Source: Typha latifolia (taxonomy: Eukaryota > Streptophyta > Magnoliopsida > Poales > Typhaceae). From it: 64,000 bases of DNA. The stretch is from NCBI GenBank assembly GCA_019914945.1, contig CM034105.1:1178001-1242000 (forward strand), in the 5' to 3' direction. A model generated the notes under the pieces. That model was not told the origin of the DNA, did not search any database, and saw only the letters and a list, made by a program, of their open reading frames with translations. This document shows, piece after piece, positions 49,385 through 62,000 of this stretch; the stretch's first letter is position 1, and every line of letters begins with the position of its first letter. A program made the position numbers and the translations under genes.

Positions 49385-51838
49385 TACAAACAGACCAATC
49401 AATCAATTCTCCATGCAATATTTGCCAAAATAAACACGCCTTGTGTTTTATTTATTACCGGTTATGCCTTACTATGTGGATATTTTATTATTTAAAAAAT
49501 CTATTTTTATTTTAGTGTCTTGAAAAATATTATGATTAGTTTTCTTAACTAATAATTGTTATATAGGTAAGTTCAATTCACCCTAGGCTGTGTCCGATGG
49601 CTCTTTAAAATTTAGTCAAGTTTAATTTGAAAGTAAGTTAATTCAAATTTAAATTATAAATCAGGCTCGAAATTAGTTTTGAGTCGAATTTGATCACAAG
49701 CTAGCTCGGCTCCATAAAAATAAAAATATATAATATATATATTTTATAATGCATAGTATATATGACTAACATGGACCTAAAAAATTAAGATCTTTTAAGG
49801 TTCATAATATTATTATATTAAATTTATATCTTCACTATTGAATCAGACCTTACAAACTTGATAATGCTCGATTTAGACCTGAAATTGTTTAGCAATTGAG
49901 TCATTTAAGCTCGAGCTCGAAATTATATCAAAATGATGGTTATTGTTGTTGTTGTTGTTTTTTCTCTTGGATTTGTGTGAGTGGGTGAGTTTCATAGTCA
50001 ATTTTTATTGGGTGGTTCTGGCGGCTAAGCTAAGACTTAGTAAAATGTGGTCTTATACAAAGGATAGAGTGCATGAGCTAATTAGGACTTATACCTCAAC
50101 ATGCAAATGGTAGGGTGTGTATATATAAACTAAATCTCCTCCCTAATATCTTAATATGGATGCTAATAATAATGGGAGTAGTAGTTAGCTACTGACAAGT
50201 GGCCGTCCATTGTCATTATTAAAGACCACCTCATAATTTAGGTTGTCCACTTCTATCGTTTGAAGCCACCTCATTATTTAAGTTGGTCTCGGTTCTCTTT
50301 CTCGCCCACATATAAAATTAAATACAATATACAAGAAATAGGAGGGCGAAAATGATAAATTTCACTGCCCCTAAAATGATCACGTCGAGGTGTTGCCGCG
50401 TTACGTGGACAAGTGGCGAGAAAAAAAGAACGAGCTTAGCTGTCACGGATGGGGGCGGTGGGAGGTGCGAAATGACCGAACCGCCCACGAGCAATGTTCT
50501 TGTTATTTATTATTTTATTTATTTGCGAAAAACGACCTACATTATATCTTAATTATTGTAGCAGTTTTTGTCTTTGAGTGCATTGGCATTCATTGAACTA
50601 TGACCCATTTTTATTTCCTGCAACTAAAAGTTGGGGATGCTGTCTACCTTTTTAATGCAACTCGTGAATTACTATACATGGCATACTGCTGTACTAAAGG
50701 TTACTGTTGTCGAGTTGCACAACAAATAATGTACGTATAGTTCTTCCACAACGTTGGTATAAAGTTGACGCATTTTGGCTCACCTATTCTACAGTTAAGA
50801 TATACTTATTTAACTGTGTAGATCTCTCATTTTCTTTTTTAAAAAAAAAGTATAAAAAATGTAGCGAGAGATTACTTAAGAAGACCTCATTGTAGATTGT
50901 GGAACATTGAGATTAAATATTAAACCACTCATATTCTAGTTATAATTTTACTTTTGGTTTAAATTGTTAAAAAATCATCTCTCATTTTCTCTACCATCCA
51001 CCTATCTCCTTCCAAAGTCAAGGACAAGTGAAAAAGAAATGTACATGTCAAGTATGCATTATATGCCTACAAGTCTCACAGGTCAATCTTTCCTAAAGAT
51101 ATTTAAGTAAATTCACAAAAGACAAAAATAATTCCCTGTTTGTATTTATACTTTTAGTTCAATTTCATGTCATGAATTTCACTATTATTTTTAAATTATA
51201 ATTAAATATAATAAGTTTTAATTCGAGTTAAAAGTATAATTAAAAAAAAAAAAGTAAAGTAGATTTCACTTAAACCGGCAACCAAAAAGAGAACAAGAGA
51301 ATACGGAGGTGACCTCCTTGAAGAATTGATACCATGTTACGGTTAGAGACACGTATGAATTATTTATCTTGTCACGTGTGGAATTTTAATCACATCATAT
51401 ATATTGCCCTCTTTACGTGGTTAGCAGCAACTTCAACTTGCCCACAGATATATTGGCATGGACTATAGAGTCGTTAAAATAAGTTTGGTTTTGTCTGCAA
51501 TTTGCTAAGTTGAAATGACCTTTTGCGAGAAATTATTAAAAAAGGTACAGATTTGCTGCAGACTGGAATTCACTTTTTTTAGGGGGGGGGAACCTTAGAA
51601 GCTAGAAAGGTATTGACATTTTACACCAAACCATGAATCACATTTCTCCTTTCCTTCCATTCCTTTTCCAAAAACACTGTACAGTTGATCAGGGAATTTA
51701 AAGATACTAGAAACCCAGATAAGACCAAGTTATGAAATGGAAATGGGAGAAAAAAAATTAAATAAAACAAGTAAAGGGTGGGAAATAAAAGAAAGAAAGA
51801 AACAAAGAAAGAAAGAGGAAGAAGAAACTCCTCGGCCC
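47750..51838. other. Gene-poor AT-rich region
   Basis: 4.1 kb with no supportable gene. It holds a poly-A run directly joined to (TA)n at about 49346-49386 and degenerate 'GCTCGA' repeat sequence at about 49570-49930. From about 51550 it contains the 3' flank of the ERF gene. ORFs at 50352-50596 are not gene-like. Confidence 0.55.
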
Positions 51839-52480
51839 CTATGGAAAATAAGAATTACAGCCATTGGATAGACCTTCGAAGCAGGTCGGAGCGCATCCGT
51901 CCGACAGGGCCCACATCAGATCGGAGGGTTCGAAATCCCACAAATTCACCGAGTCGTGGAAGACGAACTCGGCCCTCGACTCGGCCGAGTCCTCGAGCCG
52001 CGGCAGCTCGATGATCTCCGCAAGCTCGTCCAGAGCCCCCGCCGCCGCCGCGGACGTGGAGGACGGCTGGTTCGGCAGCTGCATGGCGGCGGCTTTGGCC
52101 GCTGCGGCCTGGACATCACGAGGGGAGAGCGTGGCGGGGCGCGGCAACTCGGCGGCGAGCTCGGGGAAGTTGAGGACGGCGGCGGCGCCCTTGATGCTCA
52201 TCGCCGCTACGTCATGCGCCCGCGCCGCCATTTCCGGGGTAGGGAAAGTACCGAGCCATATGCGCGACTTCTTCCTGGGCTCCCGGATCTCGGAGACCCA
52301 CTTGCCCCAGTTCCTCATGCGGACGCCCCGGTACACCGGGTGCTTGCTGCAATCCCGCATGCGTTTCGTGCCGTCCTTTTTGGAGCTTTTGGTCGGCGTT
52401 TGAGGGGACGACGGAGAGGAAAGCGACGACGTCGAATTCTCACTGGTTTCGAGGTCGGACGAGTTCGCTGCGTCTCCCAT
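51839..52480 (-). CDS. AP2/ERF transcription factor, DREB A-4 (TINY-like), single exon
   Basis: 213 aa nuclear transcription factor expected to bind DRE/CRT (A/GCCGAC) elements in stress and growth control. The start is the ATG at 52480; no in-frame ATG lies upstream. Residues 1-40 are Ser/Thr-rich, then a basic stretch [15 protein letters not shown]. The AP2 domain spans about 49-106, with [19 protein letters not shown] and [18 protein letters not shown]. Val14 and Glu19 of the domain are the DREB-type residues. After an Ala-rich region comes [13 protein letters not shown], the acidic motif typical of TINY-group proteins, and a C-terminal [13 protein letters not shown] activation-like patch. 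No intron, as usual for the group. A TATA box lies at 52643-52637 on the minus strand. The gene looks intact. Confidence 0.93.
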   Translation of the reverse strand: MGDAANSSDLETSENSTSSLSSPSSPQTPTKSSKKDGTKRMRDCSKHPVYRGVRMRNWGKWVSEIREPRKKSRIWLGTFPTPEMAARAHDVAAMSIKGAAAVLNFPELAAELPRPATLSPRDVQAAAAKAAAMQLPNQPSSTSAAAAGALDELAEIIELPRLEDSAESRAEFVFHDSVNLWDFEPSDLMWALSDGCAPTCFEGLSNGCNSYFP

Positions 52481-52636
52481 TGCTGTCAAAATGTCAACTT
52501 TCTCTATGTGGGTACGTCTTCACAGGATTGGGCTATAGGAGAAAGCAATCAAATTTGGGTCACTCATTGGCATCAAAATGCAAACTTTTAATGTGGGTAC
52601 TTGCTTAAAAGAAGGAAACAAAGAAGACAGTGGATG

Positions 52637-52643
52637 CTTTATA
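52637..52643 (-). promoter_or_regulatory. TATA box of the ERF gene
   Basis: The minus strand reads TATAAAG about 157 bp upstream of the ATG at 52480, allowing a 5' UTR of roughly 130 nt. Confidence 0.55.
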
Positions 52644-52735
52644 AAAAGATACCAAATTGGTCGAGTGGAGCGAGGAGGGGAAGACAAGAAACAGAGAGGA
52701 GGAGCCAAATTGATTCCGGAAAAAAAGAATCACTC

Positions 52736-52770
52736 AGAGGAGAGGAGAGGAGAGGAGAGGAGAGGAGAGG
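52736..52770. repeat. (AGGAG)n pentanucleotide repeat in the ERF promoter
   Basis: About seven units of GAGAG/AGGAG lie 95-130 bp upstream of the ERF TATA box. Length variation here could alter the promoter. Confidence 0.9.
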
Positions 52771-53190
52771 CGAACAAACATGAGGAAGGTAGAGGAGGCG
52801 ATGGGGTTTTAGTAGAAGGGTGGGATATACCGGATGGGAAGCATGCACCATCAAAGCGACCCTCAACCCACCTGTCCTCTCATCATTTCCCAATGGGCCA
52901 ATGACACCTCCCAAGAACCGGGCCCCACACAAAAATTACCCATGCCATTTTTAGTCATCTTTTCACTTCACTGACCCCGGCCACGGCTCCTTTAGCTTGC
53001 CATTGTCTATCGATCTAGGTCTTTGACATCACAGTATAGGTAGGCCAGGGAGGAGGGGAAGCTAGATTTCCCCAACCTTTTTATAAAGACGGTAGAGAGG
53101 GAGCACCTGGTCATTACAAGACAATAGCTAATCGGGCATTCATCTGACTCACTGTACTTTTCATGCTCCAAATTAAACCCCCTTTTAAAA

Positions 53191-53230
<40 letters not shown>

Positions 53231-53587
53231 CTTAACTTCGCGGTTGGAGGATTCATTAGTAACCTAAATTAATTAGCTAGCTCTCGGTCGTCGTTCGATC
53301 GATGGGGTTCCTTTCGCTACGACTACGAGGGCTCCACGGCTTTTAATGCTTGCAATATTTTTGTCTCGGATTAGTGCAACGAGACTGCTGGATCCAACTT
53401 TGTCTTGGTGGAGGGGACGCTAGTAGGCTTGTCATCATCCTCGACATCACCATCCTCCACATTGTCTTCTCATCTAAACCAGCAACTCCACTTGTACGTA
53501 CGAACTTCTACTCGTTCGGATCTCAGTACGTATGAATACCATGGAGTACTTAATTTGAGAAAGACTCTTTTTAGATCCTTTTCCGTG

Positions 53588-53621
53588 ATCCATCCATCCA
53601 TCCATCCATCCATCCATCCAT
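53588..53621. repeat. (ATCC)n microsatellite
   Basis: About eight tetranucleotide units. Confidence 0.95.
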
Positions 53622-56545
53622 CTAACCACACGCAATAATTAAATAAGTAATAGGTGGTCACTGTGTGTCCAAATCGGTTCATCACTGTGTTCACAGGAAG
53701 CCCATGAGACGTTTTAAGGCACGTGGTCAATCAAAGCGTAGCCTCTTCTGCAACCAAGTGGTTTATTTGTTTAACTACTGTGGAGTCTGTGGATGCCGTA
53801 TATATCTTCTTCATGTATATATATATATATATATATTTCACGTATATTCTATCGATCTTCTCGTAAATCTAAAAAGCTCAGATAATATATTTTCACAGCT
53901 ACTTTTAAGTCCGACTAAGAAGGTTGGCGAAGAGGTGGGGGAAGGACCATGGCTGGTGTTCAATTAAACACAAGAGAAACACTTGGTGATGGGCTACACG
54001 AGCCCAATCGATCCGGTTAAATATCTATCTCAGATTTTTTAAATATTTGGACTGCCAAAACTGAGGAAATTTTACTATAGAAACAAAAATTATACTCTCT
54101 TTTAGGTTATCAATTTCTCCCATATTGGAGCCACATGGAGTACTGCACAGTGTGGGCCTGCTGCAAAAATCCAATTTACTTTTGTTGCAGTTGTAGTCCG
54201 TCTACTAATAAATTAAATAATATGCAAGGCAAGCAGCACGATACTGTAGAGTTTTATAAATGCAGAAGGTTAGATTATGTCATGAATAGTTGCTGCCATA
54301 TATTGATCATGTCTTCTTCTTCATCCTCTCTTTGCCCTTTTATATTTATCTTGCATTATTTTGGACGTCAAAAGACTAGACTATATTTTATGTTCATAGA
54401 TTTTTACCAACTAGTTCTATAATTTTCATTTCTACCTGTACAAATCTGGGTCAAAAAATTTATAATCGTTGACATTTTTCTGGGCCATATTAATAATGTA
54501 GACTTTTAAAAAAGAAAAATGTCAGTGTGCTTGGTGCCTGACATGTAGAGAGAGGTTATAAATAACATTATATATATATATATATAATCTAATATTATTC
54601 GAGCTAGTTTCTTAGTGTTATAGGTTTAAATAGTTTATTTCACATATACTATTATTTTTATACATTTTAAAAACATATTTATTAAAAAATAAATTTATAT
54701 TTCGGTGGACTAGCTAGGAAAATAAGAGTACTAATTGGGCTTATAGTCATAGTTTATCTTTCGACCTTATTGCTAATAAGGTAGAGCTTTGCAAGTCTTA
54801 TTAATTAATACGATAAACTATCCATACTTCGTCTAGTCTCATTAAATCTAGCAAGCCCTACGGCTTAGAGTTGGCAAAAATTAAGACCGACTGCTTGATT
54901 CCCATGCAGATTAGACTAAAGTCCTACTAATTTGATAGGGTACTTATTAAATCCGGTGGACCAAGTGTTGACATCTAATATTTACATTGTTATTCATCTT
55001 TTATACTGGTATGGTAAAAATATAATACATCAAAATATAGTTGTGGTTGGTCAAGTTCTTTATGCCGTTCTAACTTTGCCACTAGGTCATTACATTAATA
55101 CAAGATTACAACTCTCTATATTTTAAACCAAAATGATTGAACCACCGTATAATTAATGTTGTATCACTGTACATTTTTACATTTTTGAGAGATGACAAAA
55201 TGACCCTACATTTGTAAAACAAATATATATGCATTGAAAGATAAAATTCCTAGTGACTTAGTAGCACAAAATAAAAGTTCAGAGGTTTGAATAATTTTTT
55301 GTAGCACAAAATAAAAGGCACGGACATCGTTAACTTTCGACGAATGTTATAAAGGACCCAAAGGGAGAACCTTTGAGCCAGTCTCGAAATCTTCGGCCTA
55401 GGCCCAACTTAACCAGGCCATGAATGATCTAGAAGTCGACAATGTGGAAGAAATTAAACATCCTAATGGACAAGAACCAATGCAGGATAAGATGTACTTA
55501 TCCGTGTAGTCAGAGATGTTCCCTATCGGTAATAATATCTTCACAATTGACTCCAATTTAGTGCGAGTTCCTTTTTAGTGATGAGTAAACACTAACTATT
55601 TTTACGAACAAAAAGATAAGAATTTTTGGATGGTGGGGAACAGAAAGATGCTTGATATCTTTAATTAGACATTATTCCATGTTTAAGTAATTATTTTTCC
55701 CTAATAAATGCACTGCTCTAGGATTCCGGATTGAGATAGAAAGGCGAGTATAGGAGTCACTCCTCAAAGGCGTGTAGTAGAAGGATTGGGGGAGAAGATA
55801 TTGGGGTGGTGCCCAATGTCTTATGTGATTGGTTCTTCGGTGCATATCGCTTTGCCGTCTCACTGGAGCCAAGTGTTGATATAGACATGATAAAGTCTTC
55901 AGGAACAACCAAATGTGGTGAGGTCCACTGGGAAGAAATTTTGGATAAAGAGACAGACTAAGAATGCAGTCTCATGCATGAACTCTTTACTATCTTTATA
56001 GGTTTTCAACTTAAAAGCAGGGTATTTTTAAGTATTCGATTGAGATCTTTTTGACAAATAACTAATTCATCTAAGGATTTATTTAGGCTATGAGACAACG
56101 AACTACATCTGAGTAAGAGAAGTGTGGTCCATTCATATTACACCAGAATAGATGGTAAAAGAAAACAATTAGGACTTGATGCAATTTTGCTTTTTAGTAT
56201 ATATGCTCTTTATTTAAGATGAAATAAAGCTATTGTGAGATTCTTGGACGTGCTATCAATCGCTTCCTATATTTAATTTTACAGCTTTCTCACAGATGCT
56301 ATCTTCTGCTGTTTTACTTGAATTAACTTTTCCATATCTATATTTCATGTCCTAGTTTTATAAACTTGATTTATTTAAAAGAAAAAAAAGAAAAAGAAAA
56401 AGAAAAGGAAATCAATAAGATTGTTACCCTCCATTATCCCTCTAAAAGGAACTCACTCATTTTTAATTAAGAAAGAGGGCATTTCCGTCAACAGCTTCGG
56501 TAAACTAAGATGCAAAATATTAAAAAAATAGGAGCATGCATGGCC

Positions 56546-56697
56546 TAGTTTTCTCTATATCTTATCAACCAATGACGCAAAAAAAGAAGAGAGAAAAGGT
56601 ATAAAAAATTCATCTCATCTTTAGTTTTCTCTATACTTTATCAATCATTGAGGCAAAAAAAGAGAAAAAGTATAAAAAAATAAATTCATCTCATCTT
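56546..56697. repeat. Imperfect tandem duplication, about 76-bp unit, upstream of metallothionein
   Basis: Copies 56546-56621 and 56622-56697 both begin TAGTTTTCTCTATA and end TTCATCTCATCTT. They differ by several substitutions and small indels. They lie about 300-450 bp upstream of the metallothionein TATA box. Confidence 0.85.
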
Positions 56698-56992
56698 TCT
56701 AATGGACAAGCGAGCGATTGTACACAAGAACTTGAGATTGGCCATGCAATGCATGGCATTGCGTGTGCGTCGTTCTCATGTGTGCGAGTTGTGCCAAGAT
56801 AGCGTCAAGTGATCAGGGAAAAAGGAGAAGGAATTGACGCGAGAGGTGAGAAAAAGCCCACCACCGCTACCATTATTGAGATTCCCTTTGGATGGCTTCT
56901 CGCAGCGTGTGCCTATCTTTGAAAGCGTGTGTGATTCGTACAGCTAAAAGAAAAACCATTCTATCCCTCCCCCCCCACCCCCATGAAACCCC

Positions 56993-57000
56993 TATAAATA
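56993..57000 (+). promoter_or_regulatory. TATA box of the metallothionein gene
   Basis: TATAAATA 109 bp upstream of the ATG at 57102, next to a C-rich stretch. A strong consensus box fits a highly expressed gene. Confidence 0.8.
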
Positions 57001-57101
57001 TCCCCCAATGCCAGCCTCCTCTTCTCACAGCAATCAGCAACTACACACCAGAGTTTCCATTTGCCAATCTTCCTCTCTCCTTTAAGCTCATCTCAGTCAC
57101 C

Positions 57102-57623
57102 ATGTCGAGCACCTGTGGCAACTGTGACTGCGCTGACAAGAGCCAGTGCACGTAAGTCTCTCTCCCTCTCTAATATCTAAGATTTGCATCTTGATGCTAA
57201 GCTAAAGTATCTTCTGGGTGATCGCAGGAAGAAGGGAAACAGCTATGGCGTTGTGATCGTCGACGAGACAGAGAAGAGGTACAGCTTCAAAAAGTTATAA
57301 GTTTATAACCAGTTTGTTGCACTTCTGCTTGGAAAAATTACATTAATTGGACCCAATTCATATGGGCCTTCGACAAAGAGGAGCCCAACATATTATTTTA
57401 AGGCCTATTGAGCCATTCAGCGGCCCGTGAGAACGATCAGATGTAGAGTAGTATAAACTCTCTCCAAATTAATTAATGGATTTAGATTTGATCCAAATTA
57501 ATGTTGTGTGATGGCTGGATTCATTGCAGCTACTTCGAGGAGGTCGTGGAGGCCGGCGAGCACGACGGCAAGTGCAAGTGTGGCCCTAGCTGCACCTGCA
57601 CTGACTGTGGCTGTGGCAAATGA
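57102..57623 (+). CDS. Type 3 metallothionein-like protein, 3 exons
   Basis: Small cytosolic Cys-rich protein that binds Zn/Cu; plant MT3 genes are often strongly expressed in fruit and leaves. Exons: 57102-57151, 57228-57278, 57530-57623; all GT-AG, phases close, 64 aa. The N-terminal Cys cluster is CGNCDCADKSQC (4 Cys). A Cys-free linker follows (KKGNSYGVVIVDETEKR, then SYFEEVVEAGEHDG), and the C-terminal cluster is CKCGPSCTCTDCGCGK (6 Cys). The 4+6 pattern, the KKGNSYG motif and the length are diagnostic of type 3. All cysteines are present. Intron 2 (251 bp) is longer than intron 1 (76 bp). Both introns fall within or just after the linker boundaries. Confidence 0.95.
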
Positions 57624-59066
57624 GAACCCATCCCAGTGGTAGCAAGCTTAATTTGCTACCTAGTAACTGGGTGCTAGAAGATGGCGATGCATGCATATAT
57701 GGTGTTATACGGATCCTGGTTGTGTATGCCAAAAATAATTGTCTCGTGGTAGTGTGTTTTTATGTTTGTGGGTCTTGGGGTTGCCACTGTTTGGCTTCTC
57801 CTCTTCTATGTTGATGATGGTAATGTCTGTTACCTACTTATCCAGTTAATTAAGTGAACCCTGTTATAGTATTATAATATGCTTTCTGTTTGAATAATCG
57901 TCTGTGGTGATACTTGGATAAAGTAAAATACCACAAACTTACTTCCTAATTTAATACATTCTACCAATCACAAGCCTCTCATCATTAGAGACCACAATGC
58001 AAAAGATGGAACACTTAAAAGAAAAATGGTATTCGAACATATGGTGCTCCTTTCTTCTCGATCAATTCTAAATGTTACGGAAGAGGAAAAGAGATGTGAT
58101 GATGTAGACCGCACCCTGCGTTTGTGTCCAAGAAGCAAGAAATGCCAAAGTCGATCGATAGGTCTTCTCATGGCCTTTTTCTCTTCCAAGGTTAATTAAT
58201 AAACAACAAGTCAAAAACAAAAACAATTTTTTGGATACATGCTTTGCTTTAATGGCCTAATAAAACTGGGGAGGGTGTTCCACAACATGTGAACTTGAAA
58301 CAAAAGACAAAGATAGGACGTCTGCAGGCAAATCTATTGCTTCCCATGGGTGGATCTTTTATGACACTGTATCTCTGGCTGGCAAAGACAAAGGAACGTG
58401 TATCTACTCTTCCGACTCATGCCAATCTCCTTTTCTCTTTGAAGTTCTTCGAGTTGGTATTTTGGGAAGGAGTTGAGATAGATTTCCCAGCAGGCAGCAG
58501 TTGTTGGCTTCTATCAACTTTTGCTATATTTCTACCTATTATTGTATCAATTTAATCATGTATATATATATATATATATATATATTTGATAAAAGCCCAA
58601 ATTGCTAAATTTATTTTTATGTATTTATAGTTTGGAGTTTCTGAAAATGTTGACCCAAAGCCGCCTGCTAAAAAAAGATAATTAACTGTCAAGTGAGCAG
58701 TTTTTGCAGAAACAGTCCTGTCGAAAGAAAAAGACGCAGAACAGCGCAGTTAGTAAATCGCATCCTGCTGTATTAATTTATTAAAAGTACTCGAGGATTA
58801 AATTCCATCTCGGCCCCTACATAATGGCAAATTCTGAATTTCGCCCAGCTCTGTCTCACTTCTTCACCTTGCCCTAATCACAAACACCTCTCGGGTCTCT
58901 TCTCCGAGAAGCCATTGAGAAAAAAGAGTAGACGAGGTTTGGAAACCGAAAAACCCTAGAAGTCTTCCTTTTTTGTATGGTTTCGGCTTCTGGAAATGGC
59001 CGTCGGCGAGGTGGCTATCGGGAGGAGGCGTAGGTAAATCGGTGGTTTGGGCTCTCCCGCCAAGCC
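57624..59066. other. Intergenic between metallothionein and kinase
   Basis: 1.4 kb. Metallothionein 3' UTR, an (AT)n run at 58561-58587, and the kinase upstream region. The ORF at 58289-58555 is not gene-like. Confidence 0.55.
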
Positions 59067-62000
59067 ATGGGCTGCGCCTGCGGCAAGCCTTATGCTATAG
59101 AGGACAGCAGGGAGAGCCCTAGCTCGAGGACGGGCGCTCCGGCGGCATCGGGGGGGTCGGAGCCGGCAATCGCGTCGGTGAAGCCCACGTCGGAGGCGGT
59201 TGGCGTTAGGGGAGATGGTGGCGGCGGCGGCGGGATTTTGGCTGCGGAGAGGAGGCCAGGGAGTGGCTCGGTTAGGGTTAACGGCGGTGATGTGGAGAGG
59301 AGGAGGGAGAGAGAGAGGGCGCTGTTTTATAGTCATTCTCTGAGGGTGGGGGTAGGTGTTCCCAAGGCTATGGAAGGGGAGCAGGTGGCGGCTGGGTGGC
59401 CGCCTTGGCTCGCCGCGGTGGCCCCAGAGGCTATCTTGGGATGGGTGCCTCGGCGTGCTGATTCCTTTGAGAAGCTCGACAAGGTGAGATCTTTTCCTCC
59501 CTTTAGTTTTGTTAGAACAGGAACAAGGTTCTCTGATTTAGCGCATCGTTTTCTTGAAAAAGATTAGCCAAGTTCATACCTTTTCTGTTTACAAGGTATA
59601 CTTTGTACTGTTTGTGTCCAAAGTATCTGGTTAGTAATGTTGCCAGATTTTGTCAAAAACAGTAATGTTGCCAGAAACAATTGAGAAGAATAACGCTATT
59701 GAACAACTGACTAAAGCTCGGGAATTTTGAGGAAGTTTAGGCACCTTTTAAGTTCTATGTGAATCCGCGTTGTGTTGGTCGGTTATCTTTATTGTCAACC
59801 TGGTTGCTCTGATGTTGAGACTTGAGAGGCAAAAAAAGTATGCTCTGTTCTGGGTTGATGGAAGACATGATATATTAAGAATTTATTATGTTTGTGATGT
59901 TAAAAGGGGCTTATGACATCGCATTAAATAGGATAAATCTACATCTTCGGACCCTCAGATTGATACGGCTTTTGAAAATTTTGAGATATTGCCTGCTAAA
60001 TTCAGGGTTTTGATTGAATTAAATCTTTAATCGATTTAATTATGTACAGTGCAACATTCATACGGAGATGGATTTGGAGGATATTTCAATATAGACAGTT
60101 GTAGGTTTATTGTGGTGGTGGAGATATAAGAAGTTACCTATTCCTATTTGGATTATGAAAGAGTTGGCATCCAGGTCTACTTTTGGTGGCATAATGCCTT
60201 AAATCAAATCTGTCAGTCCAGGAGAGCTGTTTTTAGTTTCTATTGGGCTTGTTTAAATCCATTTCTTTTTTTAATTCAAAGAAGGTCTTCTTGGTATGTC
60301 TCTCATCGGAAAGCTGTTGGATCCTTTTCACTAATGACTTTTGAAAGGTTTTAAAATTGTCGGCTACTTGTTTCCCCAAGAGAACTTTACTTTTCCTACT
60401 CATTTTATATACCTCTTGAAGTATGCCATTATAACCTTTCTTTGCATTGGTTTTGTAATATTGCTTTTTGGGGTGCAGATTGGACAAGGAACATACAGTA
60501 ACGTTTATAGAGCTCGTGATCTTGAAAAAGATAAAATTGTTGCTTTGAAAAAAGTACGTTTTGACAATTTGGAGCCTGAAAGTGTAAAGTTTATGGCTAG
60601 GGAAATACTCATTTTGCGCAGACTTGATCATCCAAATATTATTAAGTTGGAGGGCTTAGTAACATCACGGATGTCTTGCAGTTTATACCTTGTTTTTGAG
60701 TACATGGAACATGACCTAGCTGGACTTGCTTCTTTCCCTGGACTCAAGTTCACTGAAACCCAGGTATGTAGAAGTTAGTAAGATCATCTGTTTTTTTTTA
60801 AGATTGGCTTTGGCTGTGTTTCTGTAACACATCTCTATATCTTGTTTGAGAAAGACATCACCATAAACATGATAATCATTTTGACGAATGGCATATAATG
60901 TAAACTTTTAGTGCAATTTTGCAGGTAAAATGCTACATGCAACAACTATTACGTGGACTTGACCATTGTCATAGTCGTGGAATTCTGCATCGAGATATCA
61001 AGGGTTCCAATCTCTTGATTGACAACAGTGGCATCTTAAAAATTGCTGATTTTGGCTTGGCTAGTTTCTTTGACCCTGACCAACAACACCCACTAACAAG
61101 TCGAGTAGTTACTCTTTGGTATAGACCTCCAGAGCTTTTACTTGGGGCCACCAATTATGGTATTTCTGTGGATTTATGGAGTACCGGCTGCATTCTTGCT
61201 GAACTTTATGCAGGAAAGCCGATAATGCCTGGAAGGACAGAGGTAGTAAATCGTGGTCTCTTCTTTCTTTCTTTCTTTCTTCCGATGAATGATGTGTCGA
61301 ATATATGATACAAGGTCCATTACTTTTGAGGCAGCTATAAGTTTACATAGTTGACTTGACTGAGAACAAAAACACTTGCTATGAGCAAACATTTCATAGT
61401 AGACTCTACTCTGTAAGTCCACGGAGCTAAAACAGAGTGAGATTTGACCTTATGACTGTAAGGGAGCTAGCCGGATCCCCTTGGCCCAATCAACATAACA
61501 TGAATTTCTATCAAGCTAAGAATGGGAATCAAGCTCAGCCTGTTTTTAGTAAAAAGATGAATATTGAAATTATAACAAAATGTATTAATACACTTCTTAT
61601 TGGAAAATTAGCAGTAATAGATCTTATTAATTTATGCAGTTATTTTCTATTAACCTTTGAACCATAAGGGGCTGACCTTATTCAAGCTGTTGTTTGCTCA
61701 AGACTGTTTAAACTTAACTAACTTCAGAGGTCAAGCACAACTTTTTATTCTTCATGTTGAATTTGGTTGAGTCTAATATCAAGAGAAATTGGAGGCTTGC
61801 ATTAAAGGCAAACTCAATCTATTCATGGGCATATTATTTATTTTTGAGTTGGCTTAACTAGTTAACTCGTTTGATAGTCTTATACCTAAAGATGCTTCAA
61901 ACAAAATGAGCTGTTTTTGAGCAGCTGGGCTCGGTTATCTATAGCTTGACTTGAGCTTGGTTTGGTTATTTGATCAAGCTGAGTACAAATCCTATTGTAG

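Larger units (their letters stand above)
52771..56992. other. Intergenic between ERF and metallothionein
   Basis: 4.2 kb without a supportable gene. Holds (AT)n at about 53194-53227, (ATCC)n at 53588-53621, (TA)n near 53817-53836 and a 76-bp tandem duplication at 56546-56697. The ORF at 55672-55908 (minus) has no recognisable family. Confidence 0.55.

Noticed and set aside
53588..53621. Regular short repeats that could suggest an array
   Set aside because: Simple tetranucleotide microsatellite; no spacers, so not CRISPR-like, and the host is a plant.
55672..55908. 78-codon minus-strand ORF that might be a retroelement piece
   Set aside because: No gag, protease, RT, RNase H or integrase motif could be seen.
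58956..59336. 126-codon minus-strand ORF over the kinase first exon
   Set aside because: Antisense shadow of a Gly/Arg-rich coding region; no family features.
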